Positions 25,796-34,475 of a DNA stretch of 64,000 nt are shown in pieces (position 1 is the first letter of the stretch; every line of letters starts with the position of its first letter). The stretch spans positions 62,001 to 126,000 of the forward strand of contig CAWAMV010000004.1 of NCBI GenBank assembly GCA_963783195.1, read 5' to 3'. A model generated the notes under the pieces. That model was not told where the DNA came from and searched no databases. It saw only the letters and a program-made list of their open reading frames with translations. The DNA is from Croceibacterium_B sp963783195. Its GTDB lineage: Bacteria; Pseudomonadota; Alphaproteobacteria; Sphingomonadales; Sphingomonadaceae. The position numbers and the translations under genes were made by a program.

Positions 25796-27114
25796 TGATG
25801 GTCCCGACCGCCAGGACCCTCGCCCTGCTCGCGCTTGCCGCGCCGCTGGCGCTGGTCGTGGCCGCGGTGGCGCCGGCTGGCTGGCCCTTGATTCCCACCG
25901 CTTGTGCATTGCTGCTCATGCTGGTCGTTATCGACGGCTGGCTCGCAGGTTCGCTGGTCGATGTGCGTCTCGATGTTCCAAGCGACAGCGAGATCGGGCA
26001 ACCTTTCGCCATTGCCGTGCTCGCCGATTTCGCGCGCTTGAGCGGGAGCAGCCGGCCGCGGGCGGCGATCGGCTTCGAGCCGCGGCTGGGCGAGCACGGC
26101 GAAGCCGCCATCGCCCTGGAGCGAGACGCGGCCGAGGGCGTCTGGCGCGGTAGGTTCACGCTTGCACCTGTTCGGCGCGGAACCGGCCGGGTCGAGCGCC
26201 TGTGGCTCGCCTGGCGCGGACCGCTGGGTCTCGCCCGCAGGCAGATCGAGCGGCAGGTCGGCGAGGCGGTGCGGGTGTGGCCCGACCTGGCACCGGTGCG
26301 CTCACCGCTGCTGCAGGCCTACTTGCGCGACGCACAGCTGGGGCTCGTCGCCCGGCGCATCCGGGGTGAGGGAACCCAGTTCGAAGCGCTGAGTGAATAT
26401 TCGCCGGGAATGGACCGGCGGCAGATCGACTGGAAGGGGAGCGCGCGGCACACCGCGTTGCTGGCCCGGGAAAACGAGGCGGAACGCGACAACCAGATCG
26501 TCTTTGCACTCGATTGCGGCGCCGCGATGAGCGAGGCTGTGGGCGGCGTGCCCAGGATCGACCGAGCGCTTTCCGCGGCGCTTACCGCCGCCTATGTCGC
26601 ACTGCGCGGCGGCGACCGCGTGGCCCTCTATGGTTTCGCCGAAAGGCCGGGCCCGCTTACCCCCTTTGCCCAGAATACGCGCGCCTTCCCCCGCCTCCAG
26701 CAGGCGGCGGCCGGGCTCGACTACTCGGACCGGGAGCCGAACTTCACCCTCGCCCTTGCAACTCTCGCGACTGCCCTCAAGCGACGCTCGCTGATCGTCG
26801 TGATGTCGGATTTCACCGATCCGACCTCGGCAGAACTGATGATCGAGAGCGTCGAGCGACTGCTCCGGCGGCACCTCGTGCTGTTCGTGACGATGGAGGA
26901 CGCCGAACTGACCGCGCTTGTCGATGCCGATCCGCGCGACGTGTCCGCAATCGCTACCGCCGTCGCCGCCGACAGCCTGGCCCGCCAGCGAGCGCTGGTT
27001 CTCCAGCGCTTGCGCCGCCTGGGCGTGGATGTGATCGAGGCACCCTGGCAGGAGCTGACCTACAAGTTGATCGATCGCTACCTCGAAACCAAGCGCGCCG
27101 AGGCGATCGGCTGA
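25795..27114 (+). CDS. DUF58 protein (VWA-like partner of MoxR)
   Basis: The 439-residue protein has two N-terminal membrane helices (about 8-50), a beta-rich domain, and the DUF58 motif RQIDWKGSARH followed by a VWA-like fold (IVFALDCGAAMSE, IVVMSDFTD) with a partly degenerate MIDAS (D-x-G-x-A-M-S). The ATG at 25795 shares its A with the MoxR stop; alternative starts lie one codon either side. It is likely the client or effector of the MoxR ATPase. Confidence 0.88.
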   Translation: MMVPTARTLALLALAAPLALVVAAVAPAGWPLIPTACALLLMLVVIDGWLAGSLVDVRLDVPSDSEIGQPFAIAVLADFARLSGSSRPRAAIGFEPRLGEHGEAAIALERDAAEGVWRGRFTLAPVRRGTGRVERLWLAWRGPLGLARRQIERQVGEAVRVWPDLAPVRSPLLQAYLRDAQLGLVARRIRGEGTQFEALSEYSPGMDRRQIDWKGSARHTALLARENEAERDNQIVFALDCGAAMSEAVGGVPRIDRALSAALTAAYVALRGGDRVALYGFAERPGPLTPFAQNTRAFPRLQQAAAGLDYSDREPNFTLALATLATALKRRSLIVVMSDFTDPTSAELMIESVERLLRRHLVLFVTMEDAELTALVDADPRDVSAIATAVAADSLARQRALVLQRLRRLGVDVIEAPWQELTYKLIDRYLETKRAEAIG

Positions 27115-28163
27115 TGGCGCTTGCCGCTCGCCTTCCCTTCTTCCGGCGCGAGCCACCACCCGCGCCACCGGACGTCGCGGCGGCAGCGCTGCGGTCCGAC
27201 CGTTTCCGCCTCGAGCGGGAAACCGACTGGCGGCGGCTGGAAAATATCGTGACGGCGCTGGAAAAGAACCGGCTTCGCCGGCTCGCGGACGAAGACCTGC
27301 TCGACCTGCCAGTGCTCTATCGCAAGGCCGCTTCGAGCCTGGCGGTCGCTCGTGAAACCTCCCTCGACGCGGCGGCGATAGACTATCTCGAGGCGCTGGT
27401 CCGCCGCGCCTCGTTGCAGGTTCACGGTCCCCGCGTCACCTTCCTCGCGTGGTTCGCCCGCTTCATCGGCGGCGGCTGGGCGCGCGCCGTGCGGGCCATC
27501 TGGCTCGACATCTGTATCTCGCTGGCCGTGGCTCTTGCGGGCGCGCTGTCGGGATGGCTGCTCGTGACCAGCGACGAGGATTGGTATTACTCGCTCGTTC
27601 CCGGTGGGTTTGCGGATGCGCGGCAGCCGGGCGCGGGCCGAGAGGCCCTGGCTGCGACGCTTCAGGGCAGCGACAACGAGGGCCTCGGCGCCTTCGCGAC
27701 ATTCCTGTTCTCCAACAACACCGGGGTCGCCATCATGGCGTTCGCGCTCGGCTTCGCGTTCGGCGTGCCCACGCTGCTGCTGGTCGCCCACAATCTCGCG
27801 GTTCTCGGCGCGATGTGGTGGCTGTTCGAAAGTGCCGGGCTGGGGCCCGATTTCGCCGCCTGGCTCTCGATCCACGGAACGACCGAGCTATCGGCGATCG
27901 TCCTCGCCGGCGCGGCGGGTCTGCACATCGGGCGCGCGATGGCTTTTCCCGGCTCGCTATCCCTCATCGCCGCTGCACAGGAGGCAGGCCGGCGTGCGGC
28001 AACCGTCATGGCAGGGGTCGTCATAATGCTGGTCTGCGCCGGCTTGCTCGAGGGATTCGCCCGCCAGCTGGTGGAGCCGACGTCGGCTCGCTTCGCCATC
28101 GGCGGCGGCATGCTGCTGCTGTGGCTCGGCTACTTCGCCCTGTCCGGCAGACGGCGCAGCTGA
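27114..28163 (+). CDS. Stage II sporulation protein M-like integral membrane protein
   Basis: The 349-residue protein has a cytoplasmic N-terminal third (about 1-110) and five or six membrane helices with the SpoIIM-family patterns FLFSNNTGVAIMAFALGFAFG and IHGTTELSAI. It is not evidence for sporulation, since the family is widespread in non-sporulating bacteria next to MoxR operons. Start and preceding stop overlap (TGATG). Confidence 0.85.
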   Translation: MALAARLPFFRREPPPAPPDVAAAALRSDRFRLERETDWRRLENIVTALEKNRLRRLADEDLLDLPVLYRKAASSLAVARETSLDAAAIDYLEALVRRASLQVHGPRVTFLAWFARFIGGGWARAVRAIWLDICISLAVALAGALSGWLLVTSDEDWYYSLVPGGFADARQPGAGREALAATLQGSDNEGLGAFATFLFSNNTGVAIMAFALGFAFGVPTLLLVAHNLAVLGAMWWLFESAGLGPDFAAWLSIHGTTELSAIVLAGAAGLHIGRAMAFPGSLSLIAAAQEAGRRAATVMAGVVIMLVCAGLLEGFARQLVEPTSARFAIGGGMLLLWLGYFALSGRRRS

Positions 28164-29053
28164 TGGCGCGGGCGGCACGCCAGCAACGGCACGACCGGCG
28201 CCAGCGCAGGCTGGCAACACCGGAGGGCATCGCCCTGCCAGTCACGCTGGCGAGCCGCGGCGCCCGCTTCGCGGCCCTGGCGCTCGACCTGACCCTGATC
28301 GTCGTCGCTTTCATCGCCGCCATCCTTCTGCTCAGCGGGCTCGGCGGTGGCCTCGGCGTCGCGGGCATAGAAAAGTCGCCGCTCTTTACCGGTATCGTTT
28401 CGGTGATGCTGATCGCCTTCTTCCTGAGCCGCTACGCTTACTTCCTGTTCTTCGAGCTGGGCCCGCGAGGGGCCACGCCTGGCAAGCGAGCGCTGGGCAT
28501 TCGCGTCGCGGCGCGCAGCAAGGCGGGATGTAGCGGTCGCCTTACGGCGGAAGCGATCATCGCGCGCAACCTGATGCGCGATGCGGAGCTCTTTCTGCCC
28601 CTGATCTGGCTCGGCAGCGGCCTTTCGGGAGAATCCGGCGTCGCCGGGTTCGCCGCCGCGATCTGGCTGCTCGGCTTTGCGCTCTTCCCCTTTCTCAACC
28701 GGGATGCGCTGCGCGCGGGGGATCTCGTGGCAGGCACCTGGGTGATCGAGACCAGACGTGCGAAGCTGGCACGGGCAATGTCGGTCGGCGCGACGCCCCC
28801 TGCGGAATACGCGTTCGGCGAAAAAGCGCTCTCGACCTACGGCGAACGCGAGCTGCAGGTGCTCGAGCGAGTGTTGCGGGAGGATCGTCCGGAGGCGCTG
28901 CGGCAGGTGACGGAGACGATTTGCGGCAAGTTCGGCTGGACCGCCGGCCAAGGGGACGAGCGGGAATTTCTCGAGGCGTTCTACGCTGCGCTGCGTGCGC
29001 GGCTGGAAGCCGAAATGCGCTTCGGACGACGCAAGAAAGACAAGTTCAGCTAG
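28163..29053 (+). CDS. RDD-family membrane protein
   Basis: The 296-residue protein has an RDD domain with SRGARFAALALDLTLIV (the R and D residues of the family name) and PRGATPGKRALGIRVA, and two to four membrane helices. The C-terminal 70 residues form a soluble charged tail. It is the last gene of the DUF4129-DUF4350-MoxR-DUF58-SpoIIM-RDD chain and overlaps the SpoIIM-like gene by one base. Its role is unknown; an ion transport or envelope function has been proposed for RDD proteins. Confidence 0.85.
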   Translation: MARAARQQRHDRRQRRLATPEGIALPVTLASRGARFAALALDLTLIVVAFIAAILLLSGLGGGLGVAGIEKSPLFTGIVSVMLIAFFLSRYAYFLFFELGPRGATPGKRALGIRVAARSKAGCSGRLTAEAIIARNLMRDAELFLPLIWLGSGLSGESGVAGFAAAIWLLGFALFPFLNRDALRAGDLVAGTWVIETRRAKLARAMSVGATPPAEYAFGEKALSTYGERELQVLERVLREDRPEALRQVTETICGKFGWTAGQGDEREFLEAFYAALRARLEAEMRFGRRKKDKFS

Positions 29054-29060
29054 CGCAAAC

Positions 29061-29585
29061 TCAGAACGCCATCGCGAATGTGGCGCCTCCGCCATGGGCA
29101 TCGCCGTAAGGAATGAGCACCGCCTGTCGTCCAGGCAAGGGGTGCGTGACCAGCAGGCCCGCCGCCGTGCCGATCGCGGCGCCGGCGGCAACGTCATGCC
29201 AGTAGTGCTTGTGCGCCTCCACCCGCGCAAGACCGACAAATCCGGCGAGCGCCAGTGCAGGCACCCCTTCTTCCGGCCCGCGTCGCTCGAGAATCGAACT
29301 GGCGGCCGCAAAGGCCATCGAGGAATGACCGGAGGGGAAGCTCTTGCGGTTGCTGCCGTCGGGGCGGGTTTCCCGGATCGTGGCCTTGAGCGCCTGCGCC
29401 ACGGCTTCCGCTCCCCCGAAGGAGCCCGCCGCCTGCAAGGCGCCGTTATTGTCGCCCGACGCCAGCGGAACCCCGATCGACCACAGCGCGAGGGCAGCCA
29501 CGCCGGCATCGCTCGCATCGGCCCAGCCCTTATCGCCCGCCGCTGCCGGGCTCGCGCCAGCCAGGGCAACTGCCGCGAGGACCAT
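29061..29585 (-). CDS. PAP2-family phosphatase, exported
   Basis: The 174-residue protein has a short signal peptide (MVLAAVALAGASPAAA) and the three PAP2 motifs: K-x6-RP (KATIRETRP), PSGH (KSFPSGHSS) and R-x5-H-x3-D (RVEAHKHYWHD). It probably dephosphorylates a lipid or isoprenyl phosphate in the periplasm. The ATG at 29585 follows AGAGGG; an in-frame ATG at 29648, also with a good ribosome site, would add 21 residues before the signal sequence. It ends eight bases from the RDD gene, convergent with it. Confidence 0.85.
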   Translation of the reverse strand: MVLAAVALAGASPAAAGDKGWADASDAGVAALALWSIGVPLASGDNNGALQAAGSFGGAEAVAQALKATIRETRPDGSNRKSFPSGHSSMAFAAASSILERRGPEEGVPALALAGFVGLARVEAHKHYWHDVAAGAAIGTAAGLLVTHPLPGRQAVLIPYGDAHGGGATFAMAF

Positions 29586-29646
29586 TCGCCCTCTTGCGAG
29601 GAAAGGATTTTGTCCTGATGGAACAGCAGGCGACAGCGGAGCGGGC

Positions 29647-29925
29647 ATGGCGACATCCTATCGTATCGAAAGCAACGACCTCACAAGCGAAGACGTTGCC
29701 ACGCTGCTCGATCTGCACCTCGCCGAGATGCATCGCATCTCGCCACCCTGCAAGGTTCACGCGATGCCGCTCGACAGGCTGCGCCAGTCCGGGCGACCGG
29801 CAGAATACGCGCCGGCGCAGAACCTCTATCGCAAACATGGTTTCGCCGAATGCGCCGATTTCGGCGACTACGCGGCCGACGACTTTTCGATCTGCATGAG
29901 CCTGGCGCAATCAGTCGCACGCTGA
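29647..29925 (+). pseudogene. GNAT acetyltransferase remnant with internal in-frame deletion
   Basis: The N-terminal part (YRIESNDLTSEDVATLL, HRISPPCKVHAMPLDRLRQ) and the C-terminal part (PAQNLYRKHGFAECADFGDY) match the two ends of a common family of about 150-160-residue GNAT proteins. The middle, about 60-70 residues with the acetyl-CoA-binding loop, is missing and the frame continues across the joint (near 29788), leaving 92 residues. Without motif A it cannot bind acetyl-CoA normally. It overlaps the alternative start of the divergent PAP2 gene. Confidence 0.7.
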
Positions 29926-29984
29926 TTGCCAGCATGCCGAAAACGACGCTTTCGCGGCTTCGACGGGCGCGCTAGGGGCCCGGG

Positions 29985-30527
29985 ATGCTGCTGCGCCCCA
30001 CCACGCCCGATGACGCCGAAACGCTGGCGGTGCTCGGACGCGAGAGTTTCGTGGCGGCATTTGCGCACCTCTACTCGGCCGAGGACCTCACGCTTTTTCT
30101 CGAGGCGCACAAGACGCCGCAGGCCTTTGCACGCTACCTCGCCGATCCTGGTGCGCACATCGCGCTGGCGGAGGTGGAAGGCGCACCGGCAGGGTACTGC
30201 ATCCTCGTCCAGCCCAGCGAATTCGCCTGCCATTCGGCTGCAACCAGCCCTGTCGCGCTCAGCCAGCTTTACTGCGCGCCTGGAATGAGTGGCCGGGGAA
30301 TCGGCGCTGCCCTGATGGGCTGGGCGCTGACCGAAGCCATGGGCCTTGGGGCCGACGCCATTCAGCTGTCGGTCTGGAGCGGCAATACGGGAGCGCAGCG
30401 GTTCTATGCACGCCACGGCTTTGCCAAGATCGCCGACATTGACTTCATGGTCGGCACCCACCGCGACGATGAGTTCCTGCTCGAGCGCCCGATAACCTCG
30501 GGGCTTGCGCGCACAAAAAAATGCTGA
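29985..30527 (+). CDS. GNAT-family N-acetyltransferase
   Basis: The 180-residue protein is a complete GNAT domain: RPTTPDDAETLAVLG at the start, the beta4 strand LSQLYCAPGMSGRGIGAALM with the acetyl-CoA loop near residues 100-110, and NTGAQRFYARHGF late. The Q/R-x-x-G-x-G/A pattern is intact, unlike the remnant just upstream. Substrate unknown; small amine, antibiotic or ribosomal-protein targets cannot be told apart. Confidence 0.88.
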   Translation: MLLRPTTPDDAETLAVLGRESFVAAFAHLYSAEDLTLFLEAHKTPQAFARYLADPGAHIALAEVEGAPAGYCILVQPSEFACHSAATSPVALSQLYCAPGMSGRGIGAALMGWALTEAMGLGADAIQLSVWSGNTGAQRFYARHGFAKIADIDFMVGTHRDDEFLLERPITSGLARTKKC

Positions 30528-30584
30528 CAGTCCAGCGCCCCGCGGATGGGTCGCGCCGTCGAAAGGGTCGGGAGGATTGCGGTC

Positions 30585-31346
30585 ATGGCCGACGATGCGA
30601 AGCGCTTCCCGCGCACCGGTCTTTTTTTGCGCGGACGCCTGCGACAGGCGATGAGCGAAAGCGAGAAGATCGCCATCGAGGAGATGGTTACGCTAGAGCG
30701 TGAGTTCTCCGACGGCGATCCAATTTGTCGCCGCGGCGAACTGTGTCAGGCCAGCACGATATTGATCGAAGGCTTCATCGCCCGCACGATCGAGCGCCGG
30801 GGCAAGAAGCACATCGTGAGCCTGCAAGTGCCCGGGGATTTCGTCGACCTGCACGGTTTCGCGCTCAAGCGGCTCGACCATGACGTGGTTGCGCTCGGCT
30901 CGGTGCGAGTGGGGCAGGTTTCGCACGCCACGCTGCGCGAAGTCGTCGACGATCGGCCTCACCTCGCTCGCCTGTTGTGGTTCTCCACCCTTCTGGATGC
31001 AGCGATTTACCGCGAATGGGTGCTGAAGCTGGAAGAGCTGAACGCCGCCCAGCGTGCCGGTCACGTCTTCTGCGAGATCTGGCGCCGGCTCGAGATGGTC
31101 GGCCTTGCCGCAAAGGACGGCTTCACGATCCCGCTGACGCAGGTCCAGCTCGCCAGCATGTGCGGCGCAACCCCGGTGCACATGAGCCGGGCGCTTCGAC
31201 TGTTGCGCGAACAGGGCCTGGCGACATTCCGCCATGGGCGCCTGCAGGCACCCGACCGGCGCGCGCTGGAACTCTACTGTGAATTTGACCCCGCGTATCT
31301 CTACGGTCCGGGCGACCTGCGCGTCGAGAGCGACGATTTTTCCTGA
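30585..31346 (+). CDS. Crp/Fnr-family transcription regulator
   Basis: The 253-residue protein has a cyclic-nucleotide-binding-fold N-terminal domain (GDPICRRGELCQASTILIEG, VPGDFVDLHG) and a C-terminal HTH (LTQVQLASMCGATPVHMSRAL). There is no N-terminal Cys cluster of the Fnr type, and the cAMP-contact residues are not conserved, so the signal is unknown. The ATG at 30585 has a strong GGGAGGA ribosome site. It is about 60 bases after the GNAT gene and may be monocistronic. Confidence 0.88.
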   Translation: MADDAKRFPRTGLFLRGRLRQAMSESEKIAIEEMVTLEREFSDGDPICRRGELCQASTILIEGFIARTIERRGKKHIVSLQVPGDFVDLHGFALKRLDHDVVALGSVRVGQVSHATLREVVDDRPHLARLLWFSTLLDAAIYREWVLKLEELNAAQRAGHVFCEIWRRLEMVGLAAKDGFTIPLTQVQLASMCGATPVHMSRALRLLREQGLATFRHGRLQAPDRRALELYCEFDPAYLYGPGDLRVESDDFS

Positions 31347-31356
31347 GCGGCGTCCG

Positions 31357-32379
31357 CTAGAGCCACTTCCATCGGCGGAAGAGCAGCAGCAGCGCGGCCA
31401 GAATCCCGACGCACAGAACGACGACTTCCCAGAACGCCTGGGGGTTTTCCGCCCCCGGCATTCCGCCGACGTTGATCCCGAGCAGCCCGGTGAGGAAACC
31501 GAGCGGCAGGAAGATCGCCGCGACGATCGTCAGCAGGTAGTTGGTCCGTTCCGAGGCCGCGAGGGCGCGGCCGCGCAGCTCGTCGAGCAGGACGACGGCG
31601 CTCTCCTTGCTGACGTCGATGTCGTCGAGGAAGCGGCGCAGCAGGGCGATCGTCTCGCCGATTTCGCGGCGGTCGTGATCCTCGAACCAGCCCGGCGCGT
31701 CGCGCGCAATCGCCTCCAGGGCGACGTGCTGCGGCCCCATGTGGCGCTGCAGGGCAAGACAGTTGCGGCGGATCGAGCCTATCTTGCGGATCATCGCCTC
31801 CTGGTCCTCGTCGTCCATGTCGAGGGCCTCCAGCCGGTCTATCTCGGCATTCATGTCGACGATCGCTGCGTTCATGCGATGAACCATGTGTTCCGTCAGG
31901 GAGGTGACGAGCGCGCCCGCGTCGCCTGGCCCGCGTCCGGCGTCGATTTCGGCCAGCGTGTCGCGCGGGGTCTGGAGCTTCTGCCGGCGCAGGGTGACGA
32001 GTCGTTCGCCATCGCTCCACAGCTGCATCGAGACCATGTCTTCCGGCTCGGCACCCGGGTTGAAATTGATGCCGCGCAGCGTTGCGACAAGGGTGTCGCC
32101 GTCGCGAAAGGCGCGCGGCCGGGTCTGGTTGCCGGTCAGCAACTCGGCAGTTGGTTCGGGCAGCCCCAGGCTGTCGCGCAGCCATTCGAAGACGCCGGAC
32201 TCGGTCCGGCACAGGTGGGCCCACAGAACCTCGCCGGGCGCAGCAGGTTGCCAGCATTGCACTTCGGCCCAGCCGATCCTGCGGCCGCCGCCGTGCCCGT
32301 CGAGCACGCGGGCGAAGAGCAATGGGCCTTCCTGCGTGGTGTCGTCCGTCTGCGTCAGCGCTTCCATCGGGCGCACCAT
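31357..32379 (-). CDS. zntB: CorA/ZntB-family metal transporter
   Basis: A CorA superfamily protein of 340 residues with a large cytoplasmic funnel domain, a long helix, and two C-terminal membrane helices (about 283-303 and 317-335). The pore-loop signature is GIN (GLLGINVGGMPGA), as in ZntB, rather than the GMN of CorA. ZntB mediates zinc (and possibly cadmium) transport coupled to protons. A second in-frame ATG four codons in is possible. It converges with the Crp gene. Confidence 0.85.
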   Translation of the reverse strand: MVRPMEALTQTDDTTQEGPLLFARVLDGHGGGRRIGWAEVQCWQPAAPGEVLWAHLCRTESGVFEWLRDSLGLPEPTAELLTGNQTRPRAFRDGDTLVATLRGINFNPGAEPEDMVSMQLWSDGERLVTLRRQKLQTPRDTLAEIDAGRGPGDAGALVTSLTEHMVHRMNAAIVDMNAEIDRLEALDMDDEDQEAMIRKIGSIRRNCLALQRHMGPQHVALEAIARDAPGWFEDHDRREIGETIALLRRFLDDIDVSKESAVVLLDELRGRALAASERTNYLLTIVAAIFLPLGFLTGLLGINVGGMPGAENPQAFWEVVVLCVGILAALLLLFRRWKWL

Positions 32380-32408
32380 GCCCGATGGGCCGGCGCTTGC
32401 CTATGCCG

Positions 32409-33161
32409 TCATGCCGCCAGCGGCAGCTCGGCAATCTCCTGCGAATGAAGCGCTTGATTCCGGCGTTTCTCGATGTTGAACATCGCCACCGTCAGCAGGA
32501 AACACACGATGATCATGCCGAACTCGCCGCCATCCTCGATGAAAGCGTCGATGTCGGTCCGCGCCACGGTGTGCGGTCCCCAGTCGGTCATCGCGTCCAC
32601 GAAGATGCCGAAGAAGGCCATCAGGAACACGCAGCCCATCAGGATTACCGAGTTGACCACCGGCCGTGTCCTGGAGGCGCGCAGGGCGAAGAACAGCGCC
32701 ACCAGCCACGCCACGCAGACCGCCAGGAACAGCAGCGGTTCGCCGAAGTAGTTGGGGGCCATCGGCAGCTGGTCGGGCAGGATCTTTGCCAGGGCCGGGG
32801 CAACCCAGTGGCCGAATTTCTCGTGGAATTCGAAGGCATCGTCGGCCGCGAGGTAGGTGAAGAGGACGGAATTGACGAGATAGATCGCCGACCGGTCGCG
32901 CCGCCACATCAGGAACAGCAGCGCGGCGACCGAGAGCAGGCAGCTGTATTCGAGATACTCGCCGAAGCCGTGGTCCTGCGAAATGAAGAACTGTACCGGC
33001 AGCGCCTGCCCCGTCACGTCGCCATAGCGGCTTGCCACGTCGAGGCCGATGCACAGCCCCGCGTAAGGTGCGATGATAAGGGCAGCGGTCCGCAGCCCGG
33101 GTTCCACCAGGATGGCGCGGACGATGGCGGGGATTTCCTTCAGGATGGCGGCGATCCGCAT
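32409..33161 (-). CDS. Polytopic membrane protein of unknown function
   Basis: The 250-residue protein has about six predicted membrane segments (roughly 25-45, 68-86, 95-106, 145-165, 172-192, 218-232). Between them are acidic and His-rich stretches (FEFHEKFGHW, DAFIEDGGEFG) that recall membrane metal or hydrolase sites, but no family is recognised. It lies between the ZntB-like gene (29 bases downstream) and ispG (divergent, about 170 bases). Confidence 0.75.
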   Translation of the reverse strand: MRIAAILKEIPAIVRAILVEPGLRTAALIIAPYAGLCIGLDVASRYGDVTGQALPVQFFISQDHGFGEYLEYSCLLSVAALLFLMWRRDRSAIYLVNSVLFTYLAADDAFEFHEKFGHWVAPALAKILPDQLPMAPNYFGEPLLFLAVCVAWLVALFFALRASRTRPVVNSVILMGCVFLMAFFGIFVDAMTDWGPHTVARTDIDAFIEDGGEFGMIIVCFLLTVAMFNIEKRRNQALHSQEIAELPLAA

Positions 33162-33329
33162 CGCAATTTCCTTTCGACAGCAACGGCGCCCCCTCCAGCG
33201 CCGGATACGACTGCCATAGGCCCTTGCGCGGCGGTCGGCGGTTAACGGCCATGGTTGAGAAAGTGCTCACTCCCGAAACGGGACAGTCGCGTCATTGCCC
33301 CTTAACATCGCGCAGCCTATAGGCGCTGC

Positions 33330-34475
33330 ATGTCTTCCGGCAGTCCCTCGCTCAGGCCGTGGCGCGATATCGCGCGCCGCCAATCCCGCCAGATCATGGT
33401 CGGCAACGTCCCCGTCGGCGGAGATGCGCCGATCACCGTGCAGACGATGACGAACACTCCGACCGAGGACGTCGGCGCGACGATCGACCAGATCCGCCGC
33501 TGCGAGGATGCCGGGTGCGACATCATCCGCGTTTCCTGCCCGACGGCCGATGCGACCGAGAACTTCGACCAGATCGTGAAAGCCGCGCGCATCCCGATCG
33601 TCGCCGACATCCACTTTCACTACAAGCGCGCGCTCGAGGCGGCCGACAAGGGCGCTGCCTGCCTGCGCATCAACCCTGGCAACATCGGCAGCAGCGAGCG
33701 GGTCGCCGAAGTCGTCCGGGCGGCCAAGGCCAACGGCTGCGCGATCCGCATCGGCGTCAACGCCGGCAGCCTGGAGAAGGACCTGCTGGAGAAATACGGC
33801 GAGCCCTGCCCCGAGGCGCTGGTGGAATCCGCGCTCGACCACATCAAGCTGCTGCAGGATCACGACTTCCACGAATACAAGGTGGCGGTGAAGGCGAGCG
33901 ACGTGTTCCTCGCCGTGGCCGCCTACATGGGACTGGCCGAGACGGTCGATTGCCCGCTGCACCTCGGCATCACCGAAGCCGGCGGACTGATCGGCGGCAC
34001 CGTGAAATCGAGCATCGGCATCGGCAACCTGCTGTGGGCCGGCATCGGCGATACCATCCGTGTCTCGCTCAGCGCGGAGCCGGAACAGGAAGTGCGCGTC
34101 GGCTACGAGATTCTCAAGAGCCTCGGCCTGCGCACCCGCGGGGTGCGGGTCGTCTCGTGTCCTTCCTGCTCGCGCCAGGGTTTCGACGTGATCCGCACGG
34201 TCGAAGCGCTCGAGAAGCGTCTCGAGCACATCAAGACGCCGATGAGTCTTTCGGTCCTCGGCTGCGTCGTTAACGGCCCGGGCGAAGCGCGCGAAACCGA
34301 CATCGGCATCACCGGCGGCGGTGCGGGCAAGCACATGGTCTATCTGTCCGGCGTGACCGACCACCACGTGCAGGACACGAACATGATCGACCACATCGTC
34401 AACCTGGTCGAAGCCAAGGCGGCCGAGATCGAGGCCGGGATGAGCGACGCGGGCGAAGCCGAAGCCGCCGAATGA
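33330..34475 (+). CDS. ispG: 4-hydroxy-3-methylbut-2-enyl diphosphate synthase (IspG/GcpE)
   Basis: Makes HMBPP in the MEP isoprenoid pathway. The 381-residue protein has VGGDAPITVQTMTNTPT, GCDIIRVSCP, VADIHFHY, LRINPGNIG, GITEAG and the [4Fe-4S] ligands CPSC and CVVNGPGEA near the end. Sequence and length match bacterial IspG without the plant insertion. It is followed by mntP with an ATGA overlap. The upstream 168 bases show no strong hairpin or promoter match. Confidence 0.97.
   Translation: MSSGSPSLRPWRDIARRQSRQIMVGNVPVGGDAPITVQTMTNTPTEDVGATIDQIRRCEDAGCDIIRVSCPTADATENFDQIVKAARIPIVADIHFHYKRALEAADKGAACLRINPGNIGSSERVAEVVRAAKANGCAIRIGVNAGSLEKDLLEKYGEPCPEALVESALDHIKLLQDHDFHEYKVAVKASDVFLAVAAYMGLAETVDCPLHLGITEAGGLIGGTVKSSIGIGNLLWAGIGDTIRVSLSAEPEQEVRVGYEILKSLGLRTRGVRVVSCPSCSRQGFDVIRTVEALEKRLEHIKTPMSLSVLGCVVNGPGEARETDIGITGGGAGKHMVYLSGVTDHHVQDTNMIDHIVNLVEAKAAEIEAGMSDAGEAEAAE

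Noticed and set aside
27114..28163. Reading the SpoIIM-like gene as evidence of sporulation
   Set aside because: The family is common in non-sporulating bacteria within MoxR operons and no other sporulation gene is present.
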